Shown in pieces: positions 1 through 6,181 of a stretch of DNA of 6,231 bases. Within the stretch, counting starts at the first letter, position 1. Each line of letters opens with the position of its first letter. The DNA is from an uncultured Clostridium sp. (lineage in GTDB: Bacteria; Bacillota; Clostridia; Lachnospirales; Lachnospiraceae): positions 1 to 6,231 of the forward strand of contig CAMEWU010000142.1 of assembly GCA_945946715.1 (NCBI GenBank), read 5' to 3'. The notes under the pieces are model-generated. The model saw nothing but the letters and a program-made list of their open reading frames with translations, was not told the origin of the DNA and ran no database searches. The position numbers and the translations under genes were made by a program.

Positions 1-1157
1 CCGGTGATTATGGAAGATATACAGTTGCGGGAGCAAAGGCAGCAGCAGATTTGATGCTGGCATATGAAGCTTATGGAGACACGTTTGGTGATAATACCGG
101 TATCCCGGAAAGCGGAAATGGAATTCCGGATATTTTGGACGAGGTAAAATATGAATTGGATTGGATGCTGATGATGCAGGATCCATCCACTGGTGGAGTT
201 TATCATAAAATTACCTGTGAGAACTTTCCGGAAACCGTTATGCCGGAAGAAGAAGTAGATCAGCTGGTGCTGGCACCGATTTCGAATACTGCAACTGCTG
301 ATTTTGCTGCAACTATGGCAATGGCAGCCCGGGTATTTGCAGATATTGACCCAGATTATCAGGCAACTTGCCTGAAGGCTGCGGAACGGGCATGGACCTA
401 TATGGAAAGTTCAGAAAATGATGGTATTGGATTTAAGAATCCGGATGACATTGTAACCGGTGAATATGGCGATGGAAAAGATAATGATGAGCGATACTGG
501 GCATTGGCAGAATTATATAAGACCACGGGAGAAGAGAAGTATCTGAAGGAACTGAAGCAGTATTCAGCAAATAGTTTTAACGGTGGTCTGGGATGGCAGC
601 AGGTTGGTTTATATGGAATGTACGCATATTTATCCTGCGGAGATACATCCGATGCATATTATAAAGAGATTAAAGAACGGTTCTTTGAAGATGTAGACAG
701 AGTCATGGAACGGGCAGAGGCAGATGCATATAATGTATCACTGGCAAATGATGGTTATTGCTGGGGAAGCAATATGCAGGTGGCAAATAACGGAATGCTG
801 TTACTGATGGCAAACCAGTTGTCTCCGGATAAGGCATACATAGAGGTGGCAGGACAGCAGTTGGATTATCTGCTGGGAACGAATACAAATTCCTATTGTT
901 TTGTTACCGGTTTTGGTACGCTGTCACCGGAACAACCACATCATCGTCCGTCTCAGGTATTGGAGACTCCTATGGAAGGTATGCTGATTGGTGGTCCGGA
1001 TGCAAATCTGGAAGATCCGTATGCAAAAGCAACATTAGCAGAGAATGCAAAAGCAGCCTGTTATGTAGATAATGTTCAGAGTTTTTCATGTAATGAAGTA
1101 ACTATATATTGGAATTCGCCACTGGTGTATCTGATTGCCGGTGTAGAATCAAAATAA
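1..1157 (+). CDS. Glycoside hydrolase family 9 endoglucanase (cellulase), 3' part
   Basis: This is the C-terminal 384 residues of a secreted cellulase that hydrolyses beta-1,4-glucan bonds by inversion. The frame is open from the left edge, so the start, signal peptide and any N-terminal Ig-like or carbohydrate-binding domain lie outside the window. The first codons read GDYGRY, the end of the family motif DAGDYGKY; the Asp at bases 6-8 is the expected catalytic base. Further family marks are PHHRPS at bases 936-953, whose His and Arg contact substrate, a GGPDANLEDPYA stretch, and the terminal CNEVTIYWNSPL block, whose Glu at 1095-1097 is the expected catalytic acid. All catalytic residues in view are intact. 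The protein ends about 20 residues after this Glu, so it has no C-terminal dockerin, CBM3 or anchor. The TAA stop is 39 bases before the next gene. The family call is very secure; exact substrate (cellulose, lichenan, xyloglucan) is not visible. Confidence 0.95.
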   Translation, partial: GDYGRYTVAGAKAAADLMLAYEAYGDTFGDNTGIPESGNGIPDILDEVKYELDWMLMMQDPSTGGVYHKITCENFPETVMPEEEVDQLVLAPISNTATADFAATMAMAARVFADIDPDYQATCLKAAERAWTYMESSENDGIGFKNPDDIVTGEYGDGKDNDERYWALAELYKTTGEEKYLKELKQYSANSFNGGLGWQQVGLYGMYAYLSCGDTSDAYYKEIKERFFEDVDRVMERAEADAYNVSLANDGYCWGSNMQVANNGMLLLMANQLSPDKAYIEVAGQQLDYLLGTNTNSYCFVTGFGTLSPEQPHHRPSQVLETPMEGMLIGGPDANLEDPYAKATLAENAKAACYVDNVQSFSCNEVTIYWNSPLVYLIAGVESK

Positions 1158-1178
1158 GTATTTAGGGAGAAATCTTGT

Positions 1179-1185
1179 AAAGGGA
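1179..1185 (+). promoter_or_regulatory. Ribosome binding site of the YfhO-family gene
   Basis: The purine run AAAGGGA lies 11 bases before the ATG at 1197. The spacing is on the long side, but no better in-frame start with a better site is present nearby, and the ATG start gives a normal N-terminal cytoplasmic stub followed by the first membrane helix. Confidence 0.55.
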
Positions 1186-1196
1186 AACGATTTCAT

Positions 1197-3806
1197 ATGA
1201 AACAACGAATAAAAGATATCTGGAAACAATACTATATCTATATCTTATCAACAGGCATACCGGCATTCATTATGCTGGGTGTGTGGATTGCGGTAAAGGT
1301 TGGACCCGGGGGACGTTCTCTGATTATCGTAGATGGTTTGCACCAGTATATGCCATTTTTTTCGGATTATTATGAAAAATTAAAATCGGGCGGTAGTTTG
1401 TTCTATTCCTTTCAGGAGGGAATGGGAACAAACTTCCTGTCCTTATGGTCCTATTATCTGGTTAGCCCTCTGAATCTTCTGATTTTGTTGTTTCCCAAGA
1501 GTCAGTTGAACACAGCAGTTAGTTTAATTGCTACCATAAAAATTATATTGTGCGGCTGGAGCTTTGCTTATGCTGCCCTGCATCGCAGTCGGGTAAAATA
1601 TCAGCATCCGGGTGTGATTCCGCTTGCAGTTGCATACGCTATGTCTAATTTTGTTATTGGATATTACTGGAATGTTATGTGGATGGACTGTATCTTCATT
1701 TTTCCATTGATTATTCTGGGATTTGATTATCTGGTGGAAAAACGAGATGCAAGATTATATATTTTGACCTTGTTTTATGCACTGATTTGCAATTACTATA
1801 TTGGATTTATGATTTGCATTTTTCTGGTAATCTGGGCAGTGCTGTATCACTATGACAGTATTCGGGATTTGGGGCGGTCAGCATGGATGTTTGCAGTCAG
1901 TTCGTTACTGTCAGGGGGAATGGCAGCAGTTGTGCTGCTACCGGCATACAAAGGGATTATGGAAACTGCATCTGCAAAACGTACCCTCCCGGGCTGGGAT
2001 CAGTATGGTACTTATTGGAACATCATTCAGGCACATCTGCTGGGAACCGAACCGATTAATAATCAGGTAGATGATGGTGGAGTGAACCTGTACTGTGGAA
2101 TTTTTGTACTGTTTTTGTTTTTCATTTATTTGTTTAGCCGACAGTTTTCTCTTGTGGATAAGTTGAAATATCTGTTTATACTAGCTTTACTGTTTGTCAG
2201 CTATAATACAGAGATTTTGAATTATATCTGGCATGGATTTCATAATCAGTATGGTATTCCAAACCGGTTTGCATTTTTATACATATTTGTTCTGCTCTGG
2301 TTGGGATATGAGGTATTACTGCGATACCGGCGTGTGCATATGGTGGAGCAGGCATTTGCCAGTCTGGCAGTTATATTATTGAGTGTTTTTTGTTATAAAC
2401 TGGCAGATGTCCAACTGGAAAAAGTATGCTATATTCTGGCAATTGCATTAGCAATCTTTTATATGCTGCTTTCCTTTGCCTATGAACTTCATAAGAAAAA
2501 GGGTAAGGTATGGCGGGCAATATTAGCAGGAGCTATGACGGCAGAGATGATAGGAGGAGCAATCTACGGATGGACGTGTAATGGCTCTATTGATATAGAA
2601 TACTATTTTGGGGATACAGAAACCGTTGAGAAAATTGTTGAGCAGGTGTATGCAGAGGATGACAGTTTCTATCGGATGGAAATCGGGAATACAAAAATGT
2701 TAGATGAACCAACCTGGCATAATCTTCGGTGTGTAACATTGTTTGGTTCCACTGCAAGAGGAAATATGGTGAGCGCAATGGGGCGGTTAGGCTTTTATAC
2801 CGGTGCCAATGAATATCTGTATTGTGGAGCTACACCATTAACCAATGCCATTACCGGTATAAAGTATGTTCTGTATCGGGAAGGGGATTTTAATAATAAT
2901 ACATTAATCTATAAAAATGCAGTGAATGGAGTATCTGTCTATGAAAATCCTTATTATTTACCGGTTGGATTCTGCGTAAATGAGGGATTGACAGATATGG
3001 AGGCGGTTTCTACTTACTTTAGGGTACAGAATGATTTTGCAAAAAATGCAACCGGCTTGGAAGCACCTTTGTTTACAGATGTTTCCCTTACATATTCAGC
3101 GGTTGGCACCGGTTGTGCTGCATCTGTAAATAAAAATCAGATTTCGTATACAAAGAGCGGACAGGAAAAGCACACGGTAGAAACAAGTTTTACAGTGGAA
3201 GAAAATATGGATTTGTATCTGGATGTTTCCGGTGGAAATGTACGGGAAATCAAGGTGATACTGGATGGACAGGAACTGGCACAAGACCGGTATCAGAGCC
3301 AGGCATTTCATCTCGGATATCTGACGGAAGGTCAGAATGTAACACTGGAATTCAAGTTTAATGACAATGGAACGGATAGCGGAGTCATTACCATCCATGC
3401 AGTTCAGTTTCATTCTGATATCTGGGATGCGGTTTATACAGAATTGCAGCAGCACCCGCTGGAGGTAAGTGAGTATAGGGATGGTTATATTAAGGGAACG
3501 GTGGAAGCTGGTGAAGATCAAGTTTTATTCTTATCGATTCCTTATGAAAATGGATGGACAATCCGGGTAGATGGAGAAGAGGTAGAACCGGAAACTGTAT
3601 TGGATGCGTTTATTGCCATACCATTATCCAAGGGACAGCATGAAATAGAAATGCGGTATATTTCGGAAGGATTTGTTACAGGTGCGTTGATTAGTACCGT
3701 ATCGGTTCTATTATTTGTAATATTTTGGATTGTGACAGTACGTTATAAAAAACGACAAAAAGATAAGCAAGAATCTATAGAAAACATGGAGAATCTGAAC
3801 GGGTAG
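1197..3806 (+). CDS. YfhO family multi-pass membrane protein, putative GT-C type glycosyltransferase
   Basis: The protein has 869 residues, the usual length for the YfhO family (PF09586). Helix 1 spans about residues 12-35. It is followed by an outside loop with VDGLHQYMPF (Asp46), resembling the loop-1 acidic motif of GT-C enzymes that use polyprenyl-phosphate sugars. Other family marks are GMGTNFLSLWSYYLVSPLN (75-93), YYWNVMWMD (156-164), CNYYIGFMICIF (198-209) and YGIPNRFAF (352-360). Roughly a dozen hydrophobic segments run to about residue 460, then an extracytoplasmic region of about 365 residues, then a last helix (about 826-848) and a Lys/Arg-rich cytoplasmic tail. The segment LFLSIPYENGW...VDGEEV (777-796) is the typical YfhO C-terminal beta domain. 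In Bacillus subtilis YfhO works with CsbB and GtcA to decorate lipoteichoic acid; neither partner is in the window, so the acceptor here is unknown. Probably co-transcribed with the upstream cellulase. Family call firm, function inferred. Confidence 0.9.
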   Translation: MKQRIKDIWKQYYIYILSTGIPAFIMLGVWIAVKVGPGGRSLIIVDGLHQYMPFFSDYYEKLKSGGSLFYSFQEGMGTNFLSLWSYYLVSPLNLLILLFPKSQLNTAVSLIATIKIILCGWSFAYAALHRSRVKYQHPGVIPLAVAYAMSNFVIGYYWNVMWMDCIFIFPLIILGFDYLVEKRDARLYILTLFYALICNYYIGFMICIFLVIWAVLYHYDSIRDLGRSAWMFAVSSLLSGGMAAVVLLPAYKGIMETASAKRTLPGWDQYGTYWNIIQAHLLGTEPINNQVDDGGVNLYCGIFVLFLFFIYLFSRQFSLVDKLKYLFILALLFVSYNTEILNYIWHGFHNQYGIPNRFAFLYIFVLLWLGYEVLLRYRRVHMVEQAFASLAVILLSVFCYKLADVQLEKVCYILAIALAIFYMLLSFAYELHKKKGKVWRAILAGAMTAEMIGGAIYGWTCNGSIDIEYYFGDTETVEKIVEQVYAEDDSFYRMEIGNTKMLDEPTWHNLRCVTLFGSTARGNMVSAMGRLGFYTGANEYLYCGATPLTNAITGIKYVLYREGDFNNNTLIYKNAVNGVSVYENPYYLPVGFCVNEGLTDMEAVSTYFRVQNDFAKNATGLEAPLFTDVSLTYSAVGTGCAASVNKNQISYTKSGQEKHTVETSFTVEENMDLYLDVSGGNVREIKVILDGQELAQDRYQSQAFHLGYLTEGQNVTLEFKFNDNGTDSGVITIHAVQFHSDIWDAVYTELQQHPLEVSEYRDGYIKGTVEAGEDQVLFLSIPYENGWTIRVDGEEVEPETVLDAFIAIPLSKGQHEIEMRYISEGFVTGALISTVSVLLFVIFWIVTVRYKKRQKDKQESIENMENLNG

Positions 3807-3810
3807 TACA

Positions 3811-3839
3811 TTGACAAATTCAGGGTTTTGTGCGAAGAT
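3811..3839 (+). promoter_or_regulatory. Candidate promoter of the hybrid kinase gene
   Basis: A perfect -35 box TTGACA (3811-3816) sits 4 bases after the yfhO-type stop codon. At 17-base spacing is GAAGAT (3834-3839), preceded by TG at 3831-3832, the extended -10 arrangement. The -10 hexamer matches the consensus at only three positions, but these include the important second A and last T. Predicted transcription would begin near 3846, leaving a leader of about 85 bases. TAGAAT at 3858-3863 is a better -10 hexamer but has no -35 box at a workable distance. Read-through from the upstream genes is also possible because no terminator is seen after the yfhO-type gene. Confidence 0.45.
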
Positions 3840-3852
3840 TAGATTAATTATA

Positions 3853-3872
3853 TTTCTTAGAATAATAAGAAA
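3853..3872 (+). other. Small AT-rich inverted repeat in the kinase leader
   Basis: TTTCTTA (3853-3859) and TAAGAAA (3866-3872) can pair as a 7-bp stem around a 6-base loop. It lies just downstream of the predicted transcription start. A following AGCC (3872-3875) / GGCT (3891-3894) pair could form a short alternative stem. There is no T-tract, so it is not a terminator, and I do not recognise a known riboswitch class in this leader. It may be chance. Confidence 0.25.
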
Positions 3873-3918
3873 GCCGGGGAAACAGGAAAAGGCTGAAATC
3901 CATTGGAATTTAGAAAAA

Positions 3919-3923
3919 AGGGG
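3919..3923 (+). promoter_or_regulatory. Ribosome binding site that fixes the kinase start
   Basis: AGGGG, inside a longer A/G run, lies 7 bases before the ATG at 3931. This is what decides the start: an in-frame TTG 120 bases upstream (3811) would lengthen the protein by 40 residues, but it has no comparable site, overlaps the -35 box, and would add a stretch unlike any kinase N-terminus. Confidence 0.75.
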
Positions 3924-3930
3924 TGTTAAA

Positions 3931-5739
3931 ATGAATTCAATTTTAGGGTCAAAAACATCAAAAAAGCGGATGTTGATTTTATTTGCCATTGAACTGGTTG
4001 CTATTTTGTTGTTGGATATTATTCTTATAGCACGAATAGCAGGGCTTTCGGATGCAGGTGGAGTCAAAGGTTTGGCAATTGTCTTTACAATCTGCACACT
4101 GGTAGTAACAGGCGTGGTGGCATTTTTAATTATTCGTGAAGGTGAAGAAGTTAATAAAGAATCTACCGTAAAAAGCGATAAATATAAGAAGTTATTTCTA
4201 AATCTTCCAATTGGTTTTGCACAGGCTGAGATAGTATTACCGGCAGGTACGAATGTTCCTGAATATAAGATTGTAGATGCCAATGAGCGGTTCTGCGAGT
4301 ATTTGGGTCTGGAAGAAGGTTCTTATCAGGATAAACTGCTTTGCAATTGTAAACAGGATGTTCTTCAAAGTGTAAATGCCTGGTTCCGTGCATATGATAA
4401 TTCCGGAACAAAAGAAGGAGATCTGATGGCAGTAGAGATTACCATGGAGAATCTGGATAAGGTATTCAATACTGTTATGTATAAGTCTGAAACTAATTAT
4501 ATCAACATGGTAGTCATTGATATTACCGAGCAGAAAGAAACGGAAATGAGCCTGACAAAGGCAAAAGAAGATGCAAATATTGCATACAAGACACAGGCAG
4601 AATTCTTAGCGAATATGTCCCATGAAATTCGTACCCCAATTAACGGTATACTGGGTATGCTGCAGTTAACATTGGCAGAAGATGATTTGCAGGCGGATTA
4701 TCGGGATAATCTGGTAACTGCAAAGAACTGTGCAGATACATTGCTTCGGTTGATTAATGATATTTTGGATATCAGTAAGTTAGAGGCCGGAAAATATAAT
4801 CTTCGTTATGAAGTGTTTGATGTTAAATCTGCGATTGAAGAAACAGTAGCAGCACAGGTTCCATTGGCAAATAATAAAGATTTGACATTGGATTGCAGCT
4901 TTAGTGGTAATATTCCGGAAATGGTAAAGGGTGATGGCGAACGTATTAAGCAGGTATTGAATTGTCTGTTATCCAATGCCATTAAGTTTACTTCGGAAGG
5001 TGGTGTCCGGGTTAAGGTTGCAACGATGGATGGTGATGAACCGGATAAGACAACACTTCGTATTGCAGTAGTAGATTCCGGTATTGGTATTTCGGATGCA
5101 AATAAGAGTAAGCTGTTTATTCGTTTTAGTCAGGTGGATAGCTCTGATACCAGAAAGTATGGCGGAACCGGTCTGGGACTGGTTATTACAAAGCAGATTG
5201 TTGAGCTGATGGGTGGTAATATTACTGTTCAGAGTAAGGAAGATATCGGAAGTACATTTATCGTTGAGATTCCGTTAAAGATAGTAAAAGCATCTGAACA
5301 GAAGCCGGAAGAAAAGAAGGATTCAGCAGTGATTTCCATTAAGGGACATAAGCGTGCCAGAATTCTGGTAGCTGAGGATGAACCGGTAAATCAGCAGGTA
5401 ATCGGTAAACTGCTTGGTATGGCAGGCTTTTCATATGACATTGCAGAAAATGGTGAGAAGGCAGTGGAATTGTTCAAGCAGAAGACATATGATGCGGCAC
5501 TCTTTGATGTACAGATGCCAATTATGGATGGTCTGGCTGCGACCCAGCAGATTCGTGCAATTGAGGAAGAAAAAGGCTTAAAGAGGCTTCCAATCATTGC
5601 TGTAACTGCAAGAGCGATGTTTGGTGATAAAGAACGTATTCTGGAAGCAAAATTAGATGATTACATAGCAAAGCCATATAATCTGAACGATGTAGTAGAG
5701 ACATTAAATCGTTATGTGGATATGAACGAAGAAAATTAA
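3931..5739 (+). CDS. Membrane-bound hybrid sensor histidine kinase (PAS, HisKA, HATPase_c, receiver)
   Basis: The protein has 602 residues. Two membrane helices (about 14-37 and 47-68) are separated by only about ten residues, so there is no sizeable external sensor. A PAS-like domain follows at about 84-200; IVDANERFCEYLG (114-126) and the end VVIDITEQKETE (194-205) are typical. HisKA carries the H-box FLANMSHEIRTPING with phosphoacceptor His231. The ATPase domain has the N-box (Asn349 in LLSNAIKF), G1 box DSGIGI (382-387), the F-box region LFIRFSQVD (395-403) and G2 box GGTGLGL (411-417). A receiver at about 477-597 has acidic Glu482/Asp483, phosphoacceptor Asp526, Thr559 and Lys581, all intact. 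The kinase should autophosphorylate and pass phosphate to its own receiver, then normally to an HPt protein; no HPt domain or response regulator is in the window, so it is an orphan. It has its own candidate promoter and a terminator, so it is probably monocistronic. Signal and output are unknown. Confidence 0.95.
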   Translation: MNSILGSKTSKKRMLILFAIELVAILLLDIILIARIAGLSDAGGVKGLAIVFTICTLVVTGVVAFLIIREGEEVNKESTVKSDKYKKLFLNLPIGFAQAEIVLPAGTNVPEYKIVDANERFCEYLGLEEGSYQDKLLCNCKQDVLQSVNAWFRAYDNSGTKEGDLMAVEITMENLDKVFNTVMYKSETNYINMVVIDITEQKETEMSLTKAKEDANIAYKTQAEFLANMSHEIRTPINGILGMLQLTLAEDDLQADYRDNLVTAKNCADTLLRLINDILDISKLEAGKYNLRYEVFDVKSAIEETVAAQVPLANNKDLTLDCSFSGNIPEMVKGDGERIKQVLNCLLSNAIKFTSEGGVRVKVATMDGDEPDKTTLRIAVVDSGIGISDANKSKLFIRFSQVDSSDTRKYGGTGLGLVITKQIVELMGGNITVQSKEDIGSTFIVEIPLKIVKASEQKPEEKKDSAVISIKGHKRARILVAEDEPVNQQVIGKLLGMAGFSYDIAENGEKAVELFKQKTYDAALFDVQMPIMDGLAATQQIRAIEEEKGLKRLPIIAVTARAMFGDKERILEAKLDDYIAKPYNLNDVVETLNRYVDMNEEN

Positions 5740-5790
5740 GCAGTACAAAGAATGAAATAAAATATTGTTCTATCAGATGATATGTGATGA

Positions 5791-5834
5791 AAGAGAGATT
5801 CTCTGCCGGATAGGCGGGGAATCTCTTTTTGTTT
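5791..5834 (+). terminator. Intrinsic terminator of the hybrid kinase gene
   Basis: AGAGATTC (5794-5801) pairs with GAATCTCT (5819-5826). The stem continues inward as TCTGCC with GGCGGG (two G-U pairs), giving a 14-bp hairpin with a 5-base loop GGATA (5808-5812), followed by TTTTTGTTT. It starts about 50 bases after the kinase stop. In the opposite direction the hairpin is followed by only three T residues, so it should act mainly on the + strand. Confidence 0.9.
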
Positions 5835-5844
5835 GAAGGATGCA

Positions 5845-6053
5845 CTATTCATTGATGGAAGAACTTAAAAGAATCATTAATAAATATATAACCTGTCCTC
5901 CCAAAGGGCTTATGCCAAGCTCCTGGACAACAGAAAAATCTTCATACTCGATTGTTGCAGTCTCATTCCTGCTTCTGTTCCAGTCTTTCCGCAGGCACAA
6001 AGGCTTAACACCATAGCCACAGCAAGCAGACCGGTCAATAATTTTTTTCTCAT
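5845..6053 (-). pseudogene. Broken small lipoprotein gene (frameshifted remnant)
   Basis: From the ATG at 6053 the - strand encodes MRKKLLTGLLAVAMVLSLCA followed by Cys21 and GKTGTEAG. This is a classic lipoprotein signal: Lys/Arg N-region, hydrophobic core and lipobox LCAC, predicting lipidation of Cys21. In this frame the protein then becomes unlike a natural sequence and stops at 5910-5912, giving 47 residues. The neighbouring frame becomes protein-like from about base 5970: NETATIEYEDFSVVQELG, then ISPLGGQ, running to a stop at 5845-5847. Joining the two frames near 5967-5972 needs a shift of one base, as left by a single-base deletion, and gives about 70 residues. The tail after GGQ looks degraded, so the gene is probably also truncated at its 3' end. 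I do not recognise the family. Alternatives are a sequencing error or a genuine 47-residue lipopeptide. No terminator follows on this strand. Confidence 0.55.
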
Positions 6054-6058
6054 AGCAA

Positions 6059-6066
6059 CCTCGCCT
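6059..6066 (-). promoter_or_regulatory. Ribosome binding site of the lipoprotein remnant
   Basis: On the - strand AGGCGAGG ends 5 bases before the ATG at 6053. It fixes this start in preference to an ATG at 6117 in the neighbouring frame, which has no such site and would not yield a signal peptide. Confidence 0.6.
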
Positions 6067-6090
6067 TTTTTCTGGCATTGTTACTTTAAT

Positions 6091-6096
6091 ATTATA
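6091..6096 (-). promoter_or_regulatory. Possible -10 box for the lipoprotein remnant
   Basis: A perfect TATAAT on the - strand, placed so that transcription would start near 6084, about 30 bases before the lipoprotein ATG. No recognisable -35 box is found 16-18 bases upstream, and the area is very AT-rich, so this may be chance or a decayed promoter. Confidence 0.3.
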
Positions 6097-6122
6097 ATTA
6101 TCCAATTTTGTATACATATTTG

Positions 6123-6151
6123 TTGACGATATAGGATATATCCTATATAAT
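6123..6151 (+). promoter_or_regulatory. Strong sigma-A-type promoter of the DUF4160 gene
   Basis: TTGACG (6123-6128) and a perfect TATAAT (6146-6151) are separated by exactly 17 bases. Transcription should start near 6158, giving a leader of about 24 bases to the ATG at 6182. This is the closest match to a housekeeping promoter in the window. Confidence 0.85.
6129..6148. promoter_or_regulatory. Perfect 20-bp palindrome in the promoter spacer, likely operator
   Basis: ATATAGGATATATCCTATAT is identical to its own reverse complement over all 20 bases. It begins directly after the -35 box, fills the spacer and covers the first three bases of the -10 box. A dimeric repressor bound here would block RNA polymerase. 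No T-tract follows, and it lies upstream of the transcript start, so it acts as DNA rather than as an RNA hairpin. The binding protein is not identifiable from the site; autoregulation by a product of the downstream cassette is an inference. Confidence 0.7.
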
Positions 6152-6166
6152 AAACTTAGAAGTACG

Positions 6167-6174
6167 AAGGAGGT
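6167..6174 (+). promoter_or_regulatory. Consensus ribosome binding site of the DUF4160 gene
   Basis: AAGGAGGT, a full match to the 16S rRNA 3' end, lies 7 bases before the ATG at 6182. With the strong promoter it predicts high expression when not repressed. Confidence 0.85.
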
Positions 6175-6181
6175 CTTATTA

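Noticed and set aside
430..3300. Frequent ACCGGT-like hexamers through the left half
   Set aside because: They fall in coding frame at Thr-Gly and related codon pairs with no regular spacing, so they look like codon preference rather than a repeat element.
3096..3521. 141-residue open frame on the - strand inside the yfhO-type gene
   Set aside because: It lies wholly antisense to a conserved coding region, with no ribosome binding site or family resemblance.
3811..3930. Start of the kinase at TTG 3811, adding 40 residues
   Set aside because: It has no good ribosome binding site, overlaps the -35 box, and ATG 3931 has AGGGG at ideal spacing and places a membrane helix near the N-terminus as expected.
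3931..4200. Riboswitch or attenuator reaching into the kinase coding start
   Set aside because: No conserved riboswitch core could be matched, and no hairpin plus T-tract occurs before or just after the ATG.
3711..4283. 190-residue open frame on the - strand
   Set aside because: It runs antisense to the yfhO-type 3' end and the kinase 5' end, has no recognisable domain, and its composition reflects the reverse complement of hydrophobic codons.
6042..6050. Run of seven A residues at the start of the lipoprotein gene as a phase-variation or slippage site
   Set aside because: A one-base slip there would destroy the signal peptide and lipobox, while the frame change needed to restore a sensible protein lies about 70 bases further on.
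6109..6116. TGTATACA 8-bp palindrome upstream of the strong promoter
   Set aside because: It is short and in very AT-rich DNA, so it is expected by chance, and it lies outside the promoter core.
5845..6117. 90-residue open frame on the - strand starting at 6117
   Set aside because: Its N-terminal two thirds (KKIIDRSACCGYG...) is the shadow of the lipoprotein signal peptide in another frame, and its ATG has no ribosome binding site. Only its C-terminal third is protein-like, and that is treated as part of the frameshifted remnant.
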